From an uncultured Vicinamibacterales bacterium (GTDB lineage: Bacteria; Acidobacteriota; Vicinamibacteria; Vicinamibacterales; UBA8438): a DNA stretch of 64,000 nucleotides. Below are positions 25,770 to 35,258 of the stretch, one piece after another (position 1 is the stretch's first letter; each line of letters starts with the position of its first letter). The translations under genes were made by a program, and so were the position numbers. The stretch is from NCBI GenBank assembly GCA_958295905.1, contig OY282382.1, positions 1,326,001-1,390,000 on the forward strand, read 5' to 3'. The notes under the pieces are model-generated. The model did no database searches, was not told where the DNA came from, and saw only the letters and a program-made list of their open reading frames with translations.

Positions 25770-28670
25770 ATGGAATCGAGAAGGATGATCAACAGGATGC
25801 AATCGACCCGATACTCTACTTTGGCCTTGGCGCTGGTTCTCGCCGCCGCCGCGTTCGCGCCCCGCGCCGCGAGCGGTCAGGACGCCTCGATTACCGGCGT
25901 CGTCACCGACTCGACGGGCCTCGTGCTTCCCGGCGTCGCCGTCGAGGCGCGGAACGCGGCGGGGGTCGGCGGCGTCACGGTCACCGACGGGAGCGGCCGG
26001 TACACGTTCGTCGGGCTCGCGCCGGGCGCCTACGAAGTGACGTTCACGTTGCAGGGGTTCAACATCCCGCCGCAGATGGTCGAGGTGGCGGCCGGCGCCC
26101 CGGTCATGCTCGACGTCGAGATGGCCATCGGGCTCGAGGAACTGGTCGTCGTCGTCGGCAGCCGCGCGCGGCCGCGCTCGGTCACCGAGTCGACGGTGCC
26201 CGTCGACGTGATATCCACCCGCGAGTTCGCGGCGCTGGGCGACGCCGACATCACCAACCAGCTGCGGGCCATCGTGCCGTCGTTCAACGTCGCCACCCAG
26301 CCGATCAGCGACGCGGCGACCATCGTCCGGCCCGTCAGCCTGCGCAACCTCGCCCCCGACCACACGCTCATCCTGGTCAACGGCAAGCGCCGGCACCGCG
26401 CCGCGGTCATCACGTGGCTCGGCAACGGCGTCGCCGACGGTTCGCAGGGGCCGGACATCTCGGTCATCCCGACGATCGCGCTGCGGCAGGTCGAGGTGCT
26501 GCGCGACGGCGCGTCGGCGCAATACGGCTCGGACGCGATCGCCGGGGTCATGAACTTCCAGCTGAAGGACGCCCGCTCCGGCGGCGCCCTGGAGTTCCGC
26601 ACCGGCGGCTACCGCGACACCAACCCCGGCGCCGCGGCGACCGACGCCGGCAACAGCTTCTTCCAAAGCGTGGCCGGCGGACGCGGCCGGGCGTACACCT
26701 TCGCCGGCAACGTCGGCCTGCCCCTCGGCGGAAACGGCTTCGCGAACCTGAGCTTGGAGTACGGCGAAGCGCAGCCGACCAATCGCTCCGTGCAGCGCAA
26801 CGACGCGCAGGCGATCATCGGCGCCGGCAACACGATGGTGCGCAATCCGGCCCAGGTGTGGGGATCGCCGGCGATCGACGACGACCTCAAGCTGTTCGGC
26901 AACTTCGGGCACCGGTTCGACAACGGACTGCAGTGGTACGGGCACACCAACTACGCCAGCAAGAAGGTGACCGGCGGCTTCTATTTCCGCAACCCCCACA
27001 CCCGCGGCGCCGTCTTCAGCGGCGACCGCGGCGAGAGCCTGCTGGTCGGCGACCGTCTGTGGGCCCGGACGCTGAACGATCCCGGCGGCCCGATGATGGC
27101 GAACTGCCCGGCGATCCCGATCGTCGACGACGTCCCCGACGCGGCCGCGCTGGCCGCGGTCGAGGCCCATCCGGACTGCTTCACTCTCTACTCGCGGTTC
27201 CCCGGCGGCTTCACGCCCAACTTCGGCGGCACGCTGACCGACAATTCGCTGGTGACCGGCCTGAAGGGGCTGGCCGACAACGGCTTCTCCTGGGACGCCA
27301 GCGTCAACATCGGCTCCAACGAGGTCGATCAGTTCATCAACAACACGGTCAATGCCTCGCTGGGCTACGACACGCCTACCGAGTTCAACCCCGGGGCCTA
27401 CCGCCAGCAGGACGTCAACCTCAACTTCGACGTCGCCTACCCGGTCAGCGACATGGTGACCCTCGCGGGCGGTGCGGAGTGGCGCGACGAGCAGTTCACG
27501 ATCCGGGCCGGCGACCGGGCGTCGTGGGAGATCGGCCCCTATGCCGCGCAGGGCTTCAGTTCCGGGTCGAACGGCTTCAACGGGTACCGGGAGGACGTGA
27601 CCGCCGGCACTTGGAACCGTCGCAACGTGGCGGTCTACGGCGACCTTGAAGTGCACGATCCCGGCGGCCGGTGGACTCTCGGCAGCGCGGCCCGAGTCGA
27701 GCGCTTCGACACGTTCGGCACGACGATGAACAGCAAGCTGTCGGCCCGCATGGCCGCGAACGATGTCTTCGCGCTGCGCGCCGCGGTCAGCAGCGGGTTC
27801 CGCGCGCCGACGCCCGGCCAGCAGAACGCGTTCAACGTTTCGACCGTCTTCGACTACGATCTCGGTGATCTGGTCAACGACGGTACTGTACCGTCGAACT
27901 ATCCTGCCGCGGTGCTGAGGGGCGGCGAGATCCTGCAACCGGAGACTTCGATCAACTACTCGGTCGGGTCGGTGGTCGACACCGGGCCGTTCACGTTCAC
28001 GGCCGACTACTTCCGGATCGATGTGGCCGACCGCATCGCCTTGACGCAGCGATTCAAGCTGCAGGAGGACGAGATCGTCTCGCTCGAACAGTCCGGATTC
28101 GTCGAAGCGCGGAACCTGGCCCAGTTCCGGTTCTTCGCCAACGACTTCTCGACGCGGACGCACGGGATAGACGTGGTCTCCACCTGGACGCCGATCGCGC
28201 TCGGCGGTGCCGGCACTTTCAGCTTCGTCTACAACTTCACCGACACCGAGGTGACCACGCCGGAATCGCCGACGATCAACGAGCGGCGGATCCAGGCCAT
28301 CCGGTTCGGGTTGCCGAGGAACCGCTGGAACGTGGCGTACCACCACACGGGAAACCGCCTGAACTTCCTGGCGCGGCTCAGTTACTACGGCTCGTACTGG
28401 GACGACGAGGACGCGGCCAACAACCTCGGCTCCGCCATGGCCATAGCCTACCCGTTCTACGGCGGCAAGCCGCTGCTCGACCTCGAGGCCGGCTTCCCGT
28501 TCGGCCAGGGGGTCACGCTGTCGGTCGGCGGCCAGAACGTGCTCAACCAGTACCCGGACGAACATGAGGGGGCGGCGGCCACCGTCGGCAACCGCTACGG
28601 CCAGTTCTCGCCGTTCGGCTTCAACGGCGCGTACTACTACGCCCGCGTCAACTACGGCTGGGGTTCGTAG
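25770..28670 (+). CDS. TonB-dependent outer-membrane receptor, paralog 3
   Basis: About 966 residues: signal peptide (LALALVLAAAAFAPRAASGQ), carboxypeptidase-regulatory-like domain (ITGVVTDSTGLVLPGVAVEA), TonB-box-like LVVVVGSRARPRSV, plug (LILVNGKRRHRAAVI, RQVEVLRDGASAQYGSDAIA) and a barrel ending RVNYGWGS. It is longer than its two paralogs through insertions in the barrel (for example after SGGALEFRTGGY). Start is uncertain: ATGs at 25770, 25785 and 25797 all precede the signal peptide, and AGAAGG at 25779-25784 favours 25797. Three close paralogs in 9 kb suggest local duplication with specialisation. Confidence 0.92.
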   Translation: MESRRMINRMQSTRYSTLALALVLAAAAFAPRAASGQDASITGVVTDSTGLVLPGVAVEARNAAGVGGVTVTDGSGRYTFVGLAPGAYEVTFTLQGFNIPPQMVEVAAGAPVMLDVEMAIGLEELVVVVGSRARPRSVTESTVPVDVISTREFAALGDADITNQLRAIVPSFNVATQPISDAATIVRPVSLRNLAPDHTLILVNGKRRHRAAVITWLGNGVADGSQGPDISVIPTIALRQVEVLRDGASAQYGSDAIAGVMNFQLKDARSGGALEFRTGGYRDTNPGAAATDAGNSFFQSVAGGRGRAYTFAGNVGLPLGGNGFANLSLEYGEAQPTNRSVQRNDAQAIIGAGNTMVRNPAQVWGSPAIDDDLKLFGNFGHRFDNGLQWYGHTNYASKKVTGGFYFRNPHTRGAVFSGDRGESLLVGDRLWARTLNDPGGPMMANCPAIPIVDDVPDAAALAAVEAHPDCFTLYSRFPGGFTPNFGGTLTDNSLVTGLKGLADNGFSWDASVNIGSNEVDQFINNTVNASLGYDTPTEFNPGAYRQQDVNLNFDVAYPVSDMVTLAGGAEWRDEQFTIRAGDRASWEIGPYAAQGFSSGSNGFNGYREDVTAGTWNRRNVAVYGDLEVHDPGGRWTLGSAARVERFDTFGTTMNSKLSARMAANDVFALRAAVSSGFRAPTPGQQNAFNVSTVFDYDLGDLVNDGTVPSNYPAAVLRGGEILQPETSINYSVGSVVDTGPFTFTADYFRIDVADRIALTQRFKLQEDEIVSLEQSGFVEARNLAQFRFFANDFSTRTHGIDVVSTWTPIALGGAGTFSFVYNFTDTEVTTPESPTINERRIQAIRFGLPRNRWNVAYHHTGNRLNFLARLSYYGSYWDDEDAANNLGSAMAIAYPFYGGKPLLDLEAGFPFGQGVTLSVGGQNVLNQYPDEHEGAAATVGNRYGQFSPFGFNGAYYYARVNYGWGS

Positions 28671-28678
28671 GAAGGTCG

Positions 28679-28709
28679 GCCGCCCCGGGCCGCAACGGCC
28701 TGGGGCGGC
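28679..28709 (+). terminator. Hairpin after TonB receptor 3
   Basis: GCCGCCCCGGGCC and GGCCTGGGGCGGC pair around GCAAC just after the stop. The stem is strong but no T-run follows, so it may stabilise the mRNA end rather than terminate alone. Confidence 0.5.
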
Positions 28710-28815
28710 GCCTGCTTCCGGTTCTTCATCGACGAACTTCAGGGCCGCACCCCGGGCGTCGAAGTCGTGGCCACCTGCCCTGCCCCTCGGCGCCCCGCCG
28801 AATCCTGGCCGCCGC

Positions 28816-28893
28816 GACCTTTCGGTCGCCATCGACCGCATCATCCTCGCCGGCGAGATGGTGGGCCGCGGCCTTCTTGACCTGCGCGCCTGA
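28816..28893 (+). pseudogene. 3' fragment of an AcuI/YhdH reductase gene
   Basis: The last ~25 codons read DLSVAIDRIILAGEMVGRGL then LDLRA and a TGA. They match the end of the intact gene at 32578-33570 almost exactly, with one codon (ATC) inserted. Nothing upstream matches that gene, so only its tail was copied here. Confidence 0.75.
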
Positions 28894-29083
28894 CGGCGTG
28901 TCCGCTTCCGCTGCCTGCCCGCAACTTGCGGGGCCGCGGCGCCCGTCCCGGCCCCGATCGGCGCCGGGGAGAAGGACGACGATGCGGAACCGTTTGCCGT
29001 GGGGGAAGCGCTGAGGTAGATTCTGCCGGTGTGAAGACTTTCGCCGGGCTGGCGACATCGTCCTCGGCCGGGGCAGGTTGTTC

Positions 29084-29169
29084 GTGATCACGCGCATCGA
29101 AATCGACGGTCTCAAGACGTTCGACCGGTTCGAGCTCGATCGGCCGGATTTCGGCGATTTCGACCGCTG
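29084..29169 (+). pseudogene. 5' fragment of the AAA ATPase gene
   Basis: From a GTG this reads VITRIEIDGLKTFDRFELD and then diverges. It matches the start of the intact ATPase at 45400 (VITRIEIDGFKTFDRFALD). About 55 bp upstream of the GTG is also shared with 45343-45399, so the fragment includes the upstream region. The Walker A motif is already missing. Confidence 0.7.
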
Positions 29170-29223
29170 TACGACACGTTCTTGGGCCGAGTACGGCCCC
29201 AGCCGGATGCAGCACAACTTCTA

Positions 29224-29390
29224 CCACGGACTGATAAGGCCAGCCGCTCTGGTGGCGGACGTTGGCGGACACGCCGACGCCGGCCGGCGCCGTCCAGCGC
29301 GCCAGCAGCCGGCCCGCCCAGTTGGTGGACCGCTGCCGGAAGTCCACGTCGAGGCCGTGGTTCTGCCAGATGCGCCCGCGGTCGCTCTCG
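29224..29390 (-). pseudogene. Probable TonB-receptor barrel fragment
   Basis: The minus strand reads NHGLDVDFRQRSTNWAGRLL and VSANVRHQSGWPY, a pattern found in late barrel strands of Oar-like TonB receptors. No start, stop or further homology is seen. It overlaps the beginning of the membrane-protein gene on the other strand. Confidence 0.4.
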
Positions 29391-30935
29391 CCTGAGGCCG
29401 GTTTCGCGCTCGTGGCCGGCTTCGTGCTCGGGCTCGCGGCGTGCGTCCCCGCCGGCGCCGGCCGCCACCCCGTCCTCGCCGGGTCGTTCCTCGGCGCTGC
29501 GGCCGTGCTCGCGGCGTGGAGCGCGGGGCTCTACCTGCAGGCGCGGCGCCGCGGCCGGCGGTTGCCGCTCGAGATCGCCTTGCGGCCCCAGCACTACGTG
29601 CAGGCCTGCGCGCAGGCGTCGGTCCTGCTGTACTGGGGCTGGCACTGGCCCCCCGTCGGCGACGCGGCCGTCCTCATCGCCGGCCAGGTGCTCTTCGCCT
29701 GCGCCCTCGAGCTGCTCGTCGGCTGGTCGCGGGGAGAGGCCGGCCGGATCGGCTTCGGCCCCGTCCCCGTCGTCTTCAGCATCAACCTGTTCCTCTGGTT
29801 CGCCGACGACTGGTTCCACCTCCAGTTCCTGCTCGTGGCGCTCGGCTTCGCCGCCAAGGCCCTCATCCGGTGGGAGCGGGACGGGCGCCGGGTCCACGTC
29901 TTCAACCCCGCGTCGTTCCCCCTCGCCGTCTTCGCGCTGGCCCTGATCCTCACCGGCATGAGCGGCGCCACACGGGCACAGGACATCGCCATCACCCAGT
30001 TCTACCCGCCCAACATGCACCTGTGGATCTTTCTCGTCGCCCTGCCCGGCCAGTACCTCTTCGGGGTGGCTCCCATGACCCTCGCCGCGGTGGTCACCAC
30101 GTGGCTGCTCGGCCTCGCCTATTTCGCGGCGACCGGCGTGTACTTCTTCTACGACGCCTACATCCCCGCCGCCGTCTTCCTCGGCATGCATCTGCTGTTC
30201 ACCGATCCCTCCACCGCCCCCCGCACCGAGCTCGGGCGCCTGCTGTTCGGCGTTTTCTACGGCGCGGCGGTCGTCGTCCTCTACGGGCTGCTCGCCCGCG
30301 CCGGGGCCCCGACGTTCTACGACAAGCTGCTGCCGGTGCCCCTCCTGAACCTGTCGGTCATCTTCATCGACCGGCTGGCGCGGTCGCGGGTCCTCCGCCG
30401 GCTCGACCCCGCGAACCTCGGGCGCGTCCTTGCGCCGCGCCGGCGGCATCTCGCGCACATGGCGGCGTGGACCGTCGTCTTCGCCGTCCTGCACGCCACC
30501 GGCGGCGTCGGCGACCGCCACGCCGGCCAGTGGCTGCCGTTCTGGCGGGAGGCCTGCGCCGAGGCCCGCCCCGGCGCGTGCCGCTACCTCGCGGCCCGGC
30601 AGTCGGGCCACTGCGCCGGCGGGTCGGGCTGGGCGTGCAACGAGACCGGCATTCTTCTCGAGACGGTTCCCGGGGTGGGGGAGACCGGAGCCCCGCCGGC
30701 CCCGGACGGGGCCGCGGCCTGGTTCGAGCGGGGCTGCGCGCTCGGGTTCGAGCCCGCCTGCCGGAACCTCCGCCGGCCCGCCGCCGCCCCCTTCGAGCGC
30801 GCGCCCCCGGCCGTCGCCGACTACCCGATCGTCCTCCGCGGCAGCAAGGGGCCGGTCGCCGACCGCACCCCCGCCGCCCTCTACGCCCGGGCCTGCCGCC
30901 AAGGCTGGCCGGACACCTGCGGGCCCGCGGAGTGA
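29370..30935 (+). CDS. RnfD/NqrB-like membrane protein with Cys-rich Sel1-like tail
   Basis: About 521 residues. Residues ~10-340 hold about ten hydrophobic segments resembling the RnfD/NqrB fold (LRPQHYVQACAQASVLLYWG, FNPASFPLAVFALAL, FLGMHLLFTDPSTAPRTELG). The last ~150 residues are soluble with paired cysteines in a Sel1/Hcp-like spacing (WFERGCALGFEPACRNL, LYARACRQGWPDTCGPAE). RnfD-type proteins bind a covalent flavin and couple electron flow to ion pumping, but no other Rnf subunits are near, so this one probably works otherwise. The start (ATG 29370) is uncertain and lies right after gene fragments, so the original 5' end may be rearranged. Confidence 0.7.
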   Translation: MRPRSLSPEAGFALVAGFVLGLAACVPAGAGRHPVLAGSFLGAAAVLAAWSAGLYLQARRRGRRLPLEIALRPQHYVQACAQASVLLYWGWHWPPVGDAAVLIAGQVLFACALELLVGWSRGEAGRIGFGPVPVVFSINLFLWFADDWFHLQFLLVALGFAAKALIRWERDGRRVHVFNPASFPLAVFALALILTGMSGATRAQDIAITQFYPPNMHLWIFLVALPGQYLFGVAPMTLAAVVTTWLLGLAYFAATGVYFFYDAYIPAAVFLGMHLLFTDPSTAPRTELGRLLFGVFYGAAVVVLYGLLARAGAPTFYDKLLPVPLLNLSVIFIDRLARSRVLRRLDPANLGRVLAPRRRHLAHMAAWTVVFAVLHATGGVGDRHAGQWLPFWREACAEARPGACRYLAARQSGHCAGGSGWACNETGILLETVPGVGETGAPPAPDGAAAWFERGCALGFEPACRNLRRPAAAPFERAPPAVADYPIVLRGSKGPVADRTPAALYARACRQGWPDTCGPAE

Positions 30936-31126
30936 ACACCGGGAAGCGGGTCGGAAGCCGCCGTCAGGCGTCGCCGACTACCCGATCGTCCTCCGCGGCA
31001 GCAAGGGGCCGGTCGCCGACCGCACCCCCGCCGCCCTCTGCGCCCGGGCCTGCCGCCAAGGCTGGCCGGACACGTGCGGGCCCTTGGAGTGAACGCCGGG
31101 AAGCGGGTCGGAAGCCGCCGTCAGGC
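30813..31126. repeat. 157 bp tandem duplication at the end of the RnfD-like gene
   Basis: 30813-30969 and 30970-31126 are nearly identical. The first copy encodes the last ~41 codons plus stop of the RnfD-like gene; the second repeats them after the stop and reaches the end of the Yip1 gene. Confidence 0.9.
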
Positions 31127-31927
31127 GAGGCCGCCGGCCATGGATCCCACGAAGGCGAGGCCGCCGAAGAGGAACACCAGGAACATCAGGAAGACGAGCG
31201 GTATCAGCCACGCGACCACCCACGTCAGGATGGCCAAGCCGACCGGCAGCCGGGCGACGCGGTGAATGGCGGCGATGCCCGTGGCGATCCAGTACAGCAC
31301 GCCGACGAACGAGCCGACGATCGGAATGAGTCCCAGCGCCAACGGCGCCTCGGCGTAGCCCATCGCGCGGAACCAGGGGGCAGGGCCGGGCGACTCCTGG
31401 TTGAACAGCTTCGCGGCGATGCTGACGAGGCCGGCGGAGATCGCGGTCTGCACCAGCGACAGCGGCACGACGATGAAGAACAGGGCGATGCTCGTGAAGC
31501 TGCCGAAGAGCAGGCTCGACACGGCGACGACCACGATCGCCTCGAAGGTGGCCTGTCCGTCGGCCGCGACCTCGGGGTAGACGTCGGTCTCGAAGTTGAA
31601 GACGCGCTTCACGCGGTCGATGAAGGCCGAGGACGGGCGCGGCGGCGCGCGGTCCGGCGCGGCGGCCGGAACCGGGAGCGCGCTCGGCGCGGAAGGAGCC
31701 GTTGCGGGTGTGGCGCGGTCCGGCGCGGCGGCGGGTGCCGCGTCCCCAGTAGCCGCAGCCGGAGGCGGTGCGGGCGGCGCCGGCGCGGCGCCGGCCGGCT
31801 CGGCGTTCCGAGCCGCGCTCTCGGCTTGCGGAGCCGGAGGCGGGCTGGGCGCGGGGCTCTCGGCCGGCGCGGGGTTCTCGGCAGACGTGGAGGAAGCGGG
31901 TTCGGGACGTTCGGGCGTGTCGTTCAT
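31121..31927 (-). CDS. Yip1-domain membrane protein with Pro/Ala-rich N-terminus
   Basis: 268 residues. The first ~95 are low-complexity Pro/Ala/Ser/Glu and probably unstructured in the cytoplasm. The rest (SSAFIDRVKRVFNFETDVYP onward) has five hydrophobic segments and fits the Yip1 family of bacterial membrane proteins, whose role is not settled. Its last codons fall in the second unit of the 157 bp duplication. It converges with the RnfD-like gene; no operon partner is seen. Confidence 0.75.
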   Translation of the reverse strand: MNDTPERPEPASSTSAENPAPAESPAPSPPPAPQAESAARNAEPAGAAPAPPAPPPAAATGDAAPAAAPDRATPATAPSAPSALPVPAAAPDRAPPRPSSAFIDRVKRVFNFETDVYPEVAADGQATFEAIVVVAVSSLLFGSFTSIALFFIVVPLSLVQTAISAGLVSIAAKLFNQESPGPAPWFRAMGYAEAPLALGLIPIVGSFVGVLYWIATGIAAIHRVARLPVGLAILTWVVAWLIPLVFLMFLVFLFGGLAFVGSMAGGLA

Positions 31928-32050
31928 GCGGGTATCTCCTACGGCGTGACGGCCGCCCGGGCTGGACTCGGTCTGATGGAGTGCGCGGGAACGATGTCCC
32001 CAACCCTATCACACCCCTCGCTCACCAAGGGGGCCGGGGGACGGCAACGG

Positions 32051-32170
32051 GTGCACGTCAAGAAAGTGAGGCGCCGCCGCTGGAACTGGCCCCATGCGCC
32101 AAGGCCCCAAGAAAAAGCCCGTTCGGGAGGGCCTCGATGCCGAGAACGGCACCGAAATCGCCAACCTGAC
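32051..32170 (+). repeat. Partial copy of the 233 bp inverted-end element
   Basis: Matches the inside of the element at about 17731-17860, starting GTGCACGTCAAGAAAGTGAG and including TCGATGCCGAGAACGGCA. Neither 17 bp inverted end is present. Confidence 0.65.
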
Positions 32171-32185
32171 GCAGGATGGCAGCGC

Positions 32186-32457
32186 AGCATCCCCGTCGAC
32201 GGCAGCCCGCATCTGCCCGGCCACGTTCAACAGCGGTTCGGCGATTCCCGTGGCCGCCGGGAGGGTGATACGCTGGTGGTGTACGTTGCGAAACTTCTCC
32301 CCGAATCGCGACTTGCCGGGGCTCCCGCGAGAACCTGCGTCCGGAGCGGCTCGGGGGCGACTGGTCCGCGTCGGGATTCGTGTCGTCAAATGTCTCTCGA
32401 GCGCCGGTCGTGGCTCGATGCCACCACCTTGGAGTACATCGTGACCATCAAGGATCG
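32186..32457 (+). pseudogene. Decayed acidobacterial hypothetical-protein gene
   Basis: One frame reads SIPVDGSPHLPGHVQQRFGD then SRGRREGDTLVV, and a later stretch reads SWLDATTLEYIVTIKDRTF. These match the conserved parts (DGRPH..., GDSRGRWEGDTLVV, TIxYxVTIxDP) of a hypothetical secreted family that I know from acidobacterial proteomes. The middle no longer matches and no start is found, so it is a remnant. Confidence 0.5.
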
Positions 32458-32577
32458 CACGTTTGTCCGCGGCATCCGCGATCGGCGCCGCGGCCGCCGG
32501 GGACGAGGCCGTCACCCCGCCGGCGCCGGAGCAGCCGGCGGCGGGATGATCGCCGGCGGGGCGGCGGGGGGCTGGCG

Positions 32578-33570
32578 ATGACCGCGTTTCGCGCGTTCCG
32601 GGTCGAGAAGCGCGGCCGGAAGTTCGAGCGGCACGTCGTCAAGCGCGCCACCGCCGAACTGCCGCCCGGCGACGTCCTGATCGACGTGGAGTACTCCTCG
32701 CTCAACTACAAGGACGCGCTGTCGGCGATCGGCAACCCCGGCGTCACCCGCACCTATCCGCACACCCCGGGCATCGACGCCGCGGGCACCGTGGTCGAGT
32801 CGTCGTCGAACCTCTTCGCGCCCGGGGCCGCCGCGATCGTGTGCGGGTACGACCTCGGCATGAACACGCCGGGCGGCTTCGGCCAGCGCATCCGGGTCCC
32901 CGTCGGCTGGGTGCTGCCCATGCCCGAGGGCCTCGACGCGCGGTCGGCGATGATTCTCGGCACCGCGGGGTTCACCGCGGCGCTGGCCGTCGACCGGTTG
33001 GAGGCGGCCGGCATGCAGCCCGACGACGGCCCGGTGCTGGTGACGGGGGCCACCGGCGGGGTGGGCTCGGTGGCCGTCGCCCTCCTCGCCCGCCTCGGCT
33101 ACAAGGTGCACGCCGCCACCGGCAAGGTGTCGTCGTATCAGTTCCTGATCGACCTCGGCGCCGCCAACGTGATCTGGCGCGACGAGCTGCTGCAGAGCCC
33201 CGATCGGCCCCTGCTCAAGGCGGAGTGGGGGGGCGCCATCGACACCGTCGGGGGCCCCATCCTCTTCAACGCGGTCAAAGCGCTCCGCTACGGGGCCAGC
33301 CTCGCCGCCTGCGGCCTCGTCGCCTCGCCCAAGTTCTCCGCCACCGTCTTCCCGTTCATTCTGCGCGGCGTCAACCTGCTGGGCATCGACTCGGTCGAGC
33401 TGCCCCTGGTGCGCAAGGCCGACATCTGGCGCAAGCTGGCCGGCCCGTGGAAGCTGGACGGGCTCGACACCCTCGCCTTCCCCCTGACCCTCGACAACCT
33501 CTCGGTCGCCATCGACCGCATCCTCGCCGGCGAGGTGGTCGGCCGCGGCCTCGTCGACCTGCGCGCCTGA
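32578..33570 (+). CDS. acuI: AcuI/YhdH-type NADPH-dependent quinone/acrylyl-CoA reductase
   Basis: A 330-residue zinc-independent medium-chain reductase of the YhdH/AcuI group, which in studied members reduces acrylyl-CoA to propionyl-CoA with NADPH. Visible are EYSSLNYKDALSAIGN, the substrate-side PHTPGIDAAGTV and the nucleotide-binding TGATGGVGSVAVALLA. Length and ending (VGRGLVDLRA) match the family. It stands alone. Its last 25 codons have a detached copy at 28816-28893. The symbol rests on family resemblance; the physiological substrate is not shown. Confidence 0.85.
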   Translation: MTAFRAFRVEKRGRKFERHVVKRATAELPPGDVLIDVEYSSLNYKDALSAIGNPGVTRTYPHTPGIDAAGTVVESSSNLFAPGAAAIVCGYDLGMNTPGGFGQRIRVPVGWVLPMPEGLDARSAMILGTAGFTAALAVDRLEAAGMQPDDGPVLVTGATGGVGSVAVALLARLGYKVHAATGKVSSYQFLIDLGAANVIWRDELLQSPDRPLLKAEWGGAIDTVGGPILFNAVKALRYGASLAACGLVASPKFSATVFPFILRGVNLLGIDSVELPLVRKADIWRKLAGPWKLDGLDTLAFPLTLDNLSVAIDRILAGEVVGRGLVDLRA

Positions 33571-33806
33571 CCGCGGCCCGCTGGCGCGCCGCCCGTGCCA
33601 AGGCCACCGTGAACGCGCGCATCAACACGCCCGGCCTCCGGATCGGCGTCCTCCGGGATTCGGTCGACGACGAACGCCGGTGCGGACCGCCCGGCGACCG
33701 GTGTCCTTGCGCAACAGGTCGATGACGGCGCGGCCGAAGTCCGACCGATTCGACGTCGGTGCCACGTCCTGCGACTCTCCCGGGTTCTCCTGGGTTCGAG
33801 GTGGAG

Positions 33807-35240
33807 TCACCTCCCGGCGTGGAACGGACGGTACCCCGCGAGTTCCCGCTTCACCACCGGGGCCATGAAGTACAGCCCGAGGAGGTTGGGGATCGCGACG
33901 ACGAACACGAGGGCGTCCGACAGGTCGACGAGGGCGCCGAGGTCCAGGCTGGCCCCGGCCACCGCGAACAGGCAGAAGAACAGCTTGAACCCGAGGTCCT
34001 GGGGCCGCCCGTCCCCCGCGAGGTAGGTGAACGCCTTCAGGCCGTAGTAGGCCCAGGCGATCATCGTCGAGTACGCGAACAGCATCGCGGCGACCGCGAG
34101 GGGGACCGGCGACCACGGCAGCACCGAAGCGAATGCGCGGGTCGTCAGCTCGATGCCGTTGACGCCGGCCGCGGCGAGGGCGGGGTCGTAAACGGTGGTG
34201 ATGATCACGAGGGCGGTCATCGTGCAGATGACCACCGTATCGATGAACGGCTCGAGCAGCCCCACGAACCCTTCGCTGATCGGCCGCGCGGTGCGGGCGG
34301 TGGCGTGGGCGATGGCCGCGCTGCCGAGCCCCGCCTCGTTCGAGAAGGCGGCGCGGCGGAACCCGATGACGAGGGCTCCCAGCATGCCCCCGGCGATCCC
34401 CTCGGGCGCGAACGCTCCCCGCCAGATGGCCGCGGCCGCCGCCGGCAGCCGGTCCGCCTGCAGGACGAGGACGAGGAGGGCGAGCGCGACGTAGAGCAGC
34501 GCCATCCCCGGCACCAGCCGCACCGTGGTGTTGGCGATCGAGCGGATGCCTCCGATGATGACCACCGCCACCAGCCCCGCCAGCCCCAGGCCGACCAGCC
34601 AGGTCCGGTCCGCGAAGGGGCTCGCGGCGCCGCCGGTCAGGTCGACGAACATCGCCGTCGCCTGGTTCGACTGGAACATGTTGCCGATGCCGAGGCAGCC
34701 GATGACCATGGTCGCGGCGTAGAAGAGGCCGAGGGCGCGGCCCAGCCGCGGCAGGCCCCGCTCGCCGAGGCCCCGCTCCAGGTAGTGCATGGGGCCGCCC
34801 GACACCGAGCCGTCCGGCGCGGTCCGCCGGAACAGCACCCCGAGCGTGCACTCCGCGAACTTCGTGGACATGCCGAGCAGGCCGGCCGCGATCAGCCAGA
34901 AGGTGGCGCCGGGGCCCCCCGTCGAGATGGCCACCGCCACCCCCGCGATGTTGCCGATGCCCACGGTGCCCGACACCGCCGTGGTCAGGGCCTGGAACTG
35001 CGAGATCTCGCCGGGGTCGTGGGGGTCGGCGAGGCGTCCCGAAATCACCCGCACCGCGTGTCCGAACCCCCGGACGTTGATGAACCCCAGGTACACCGTG
35101 AAGAAGAGCCCTCCGCCCACCAGCCACGCCACCACCAGCGGCATGTCCGCGCCGAGCACCGGCACCGGGAAGAAGATGAACCCGGCCACCGCCGCGGCCA
35201 GCGGCTGCAGCGCCTCGTTGATGATCTCGTCGATGCCCAC
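33807..35240 (-). CDS. Alanine/glycine:cation symporter (AGCS family)
   Basis: A 477-residue inner-membrane transporter that takes up alanine or glycine with sodium or protons. About eleven hydrophobic segments; the family signature is clear in SGTVGIGNIAGVAVAISTGG and GAFWL-like following residues, with SNEAGLGSAAIAHA later, another AGCS hallmark. It begins with GTG at 35240 (VGIDEIINEALQP). It is a single gene flanked by intergenic DNA and a small remnant. Confidence 0.94.
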   Translation of the reverse strand: MGIDEIINEALQPLAAAVAGFIFFPVPVLGADMPLVVAWLVGGGLFFTVYLGFINVRGFGHAVRVISGRLADPHDPGEISQFQALTTAVSGTVGIGNIAGVAVAISTGGPGATFWLIAAGLLGMSTKFAECTLGVLFRRTAPDGSVSGGPMHYLERGLGERGLPRLGRALGLFYAATMVIGCLGIGNMFQSNQATAMFVDLTGGAASPFADRTWLVGLGLAGLVAVVIIGGIRSIANTTVRLVPGMALLYVALALLVLVLQADRLPAAAAAIWRGAFAPEGIAGGMLGALVIGFRRAAFSNEAGLGSAAIAHATARTARPISEGFVGLLEPFIDTVVICTMTALVIITTVYDPALAAAGVNGIELTTRAFASVLPWSPVPLAVAAMLFAYSTMIAWAYYGLKAFTYLAGDGRPQDLGFKLFFCLFAVAGASLDLGALVDLSDALVFVVAIPNLLGLYFMAPVVKRELAGYRPFHAGR

Positions 35241-35258
35241 GGTCTGATGCTTCCGCCT

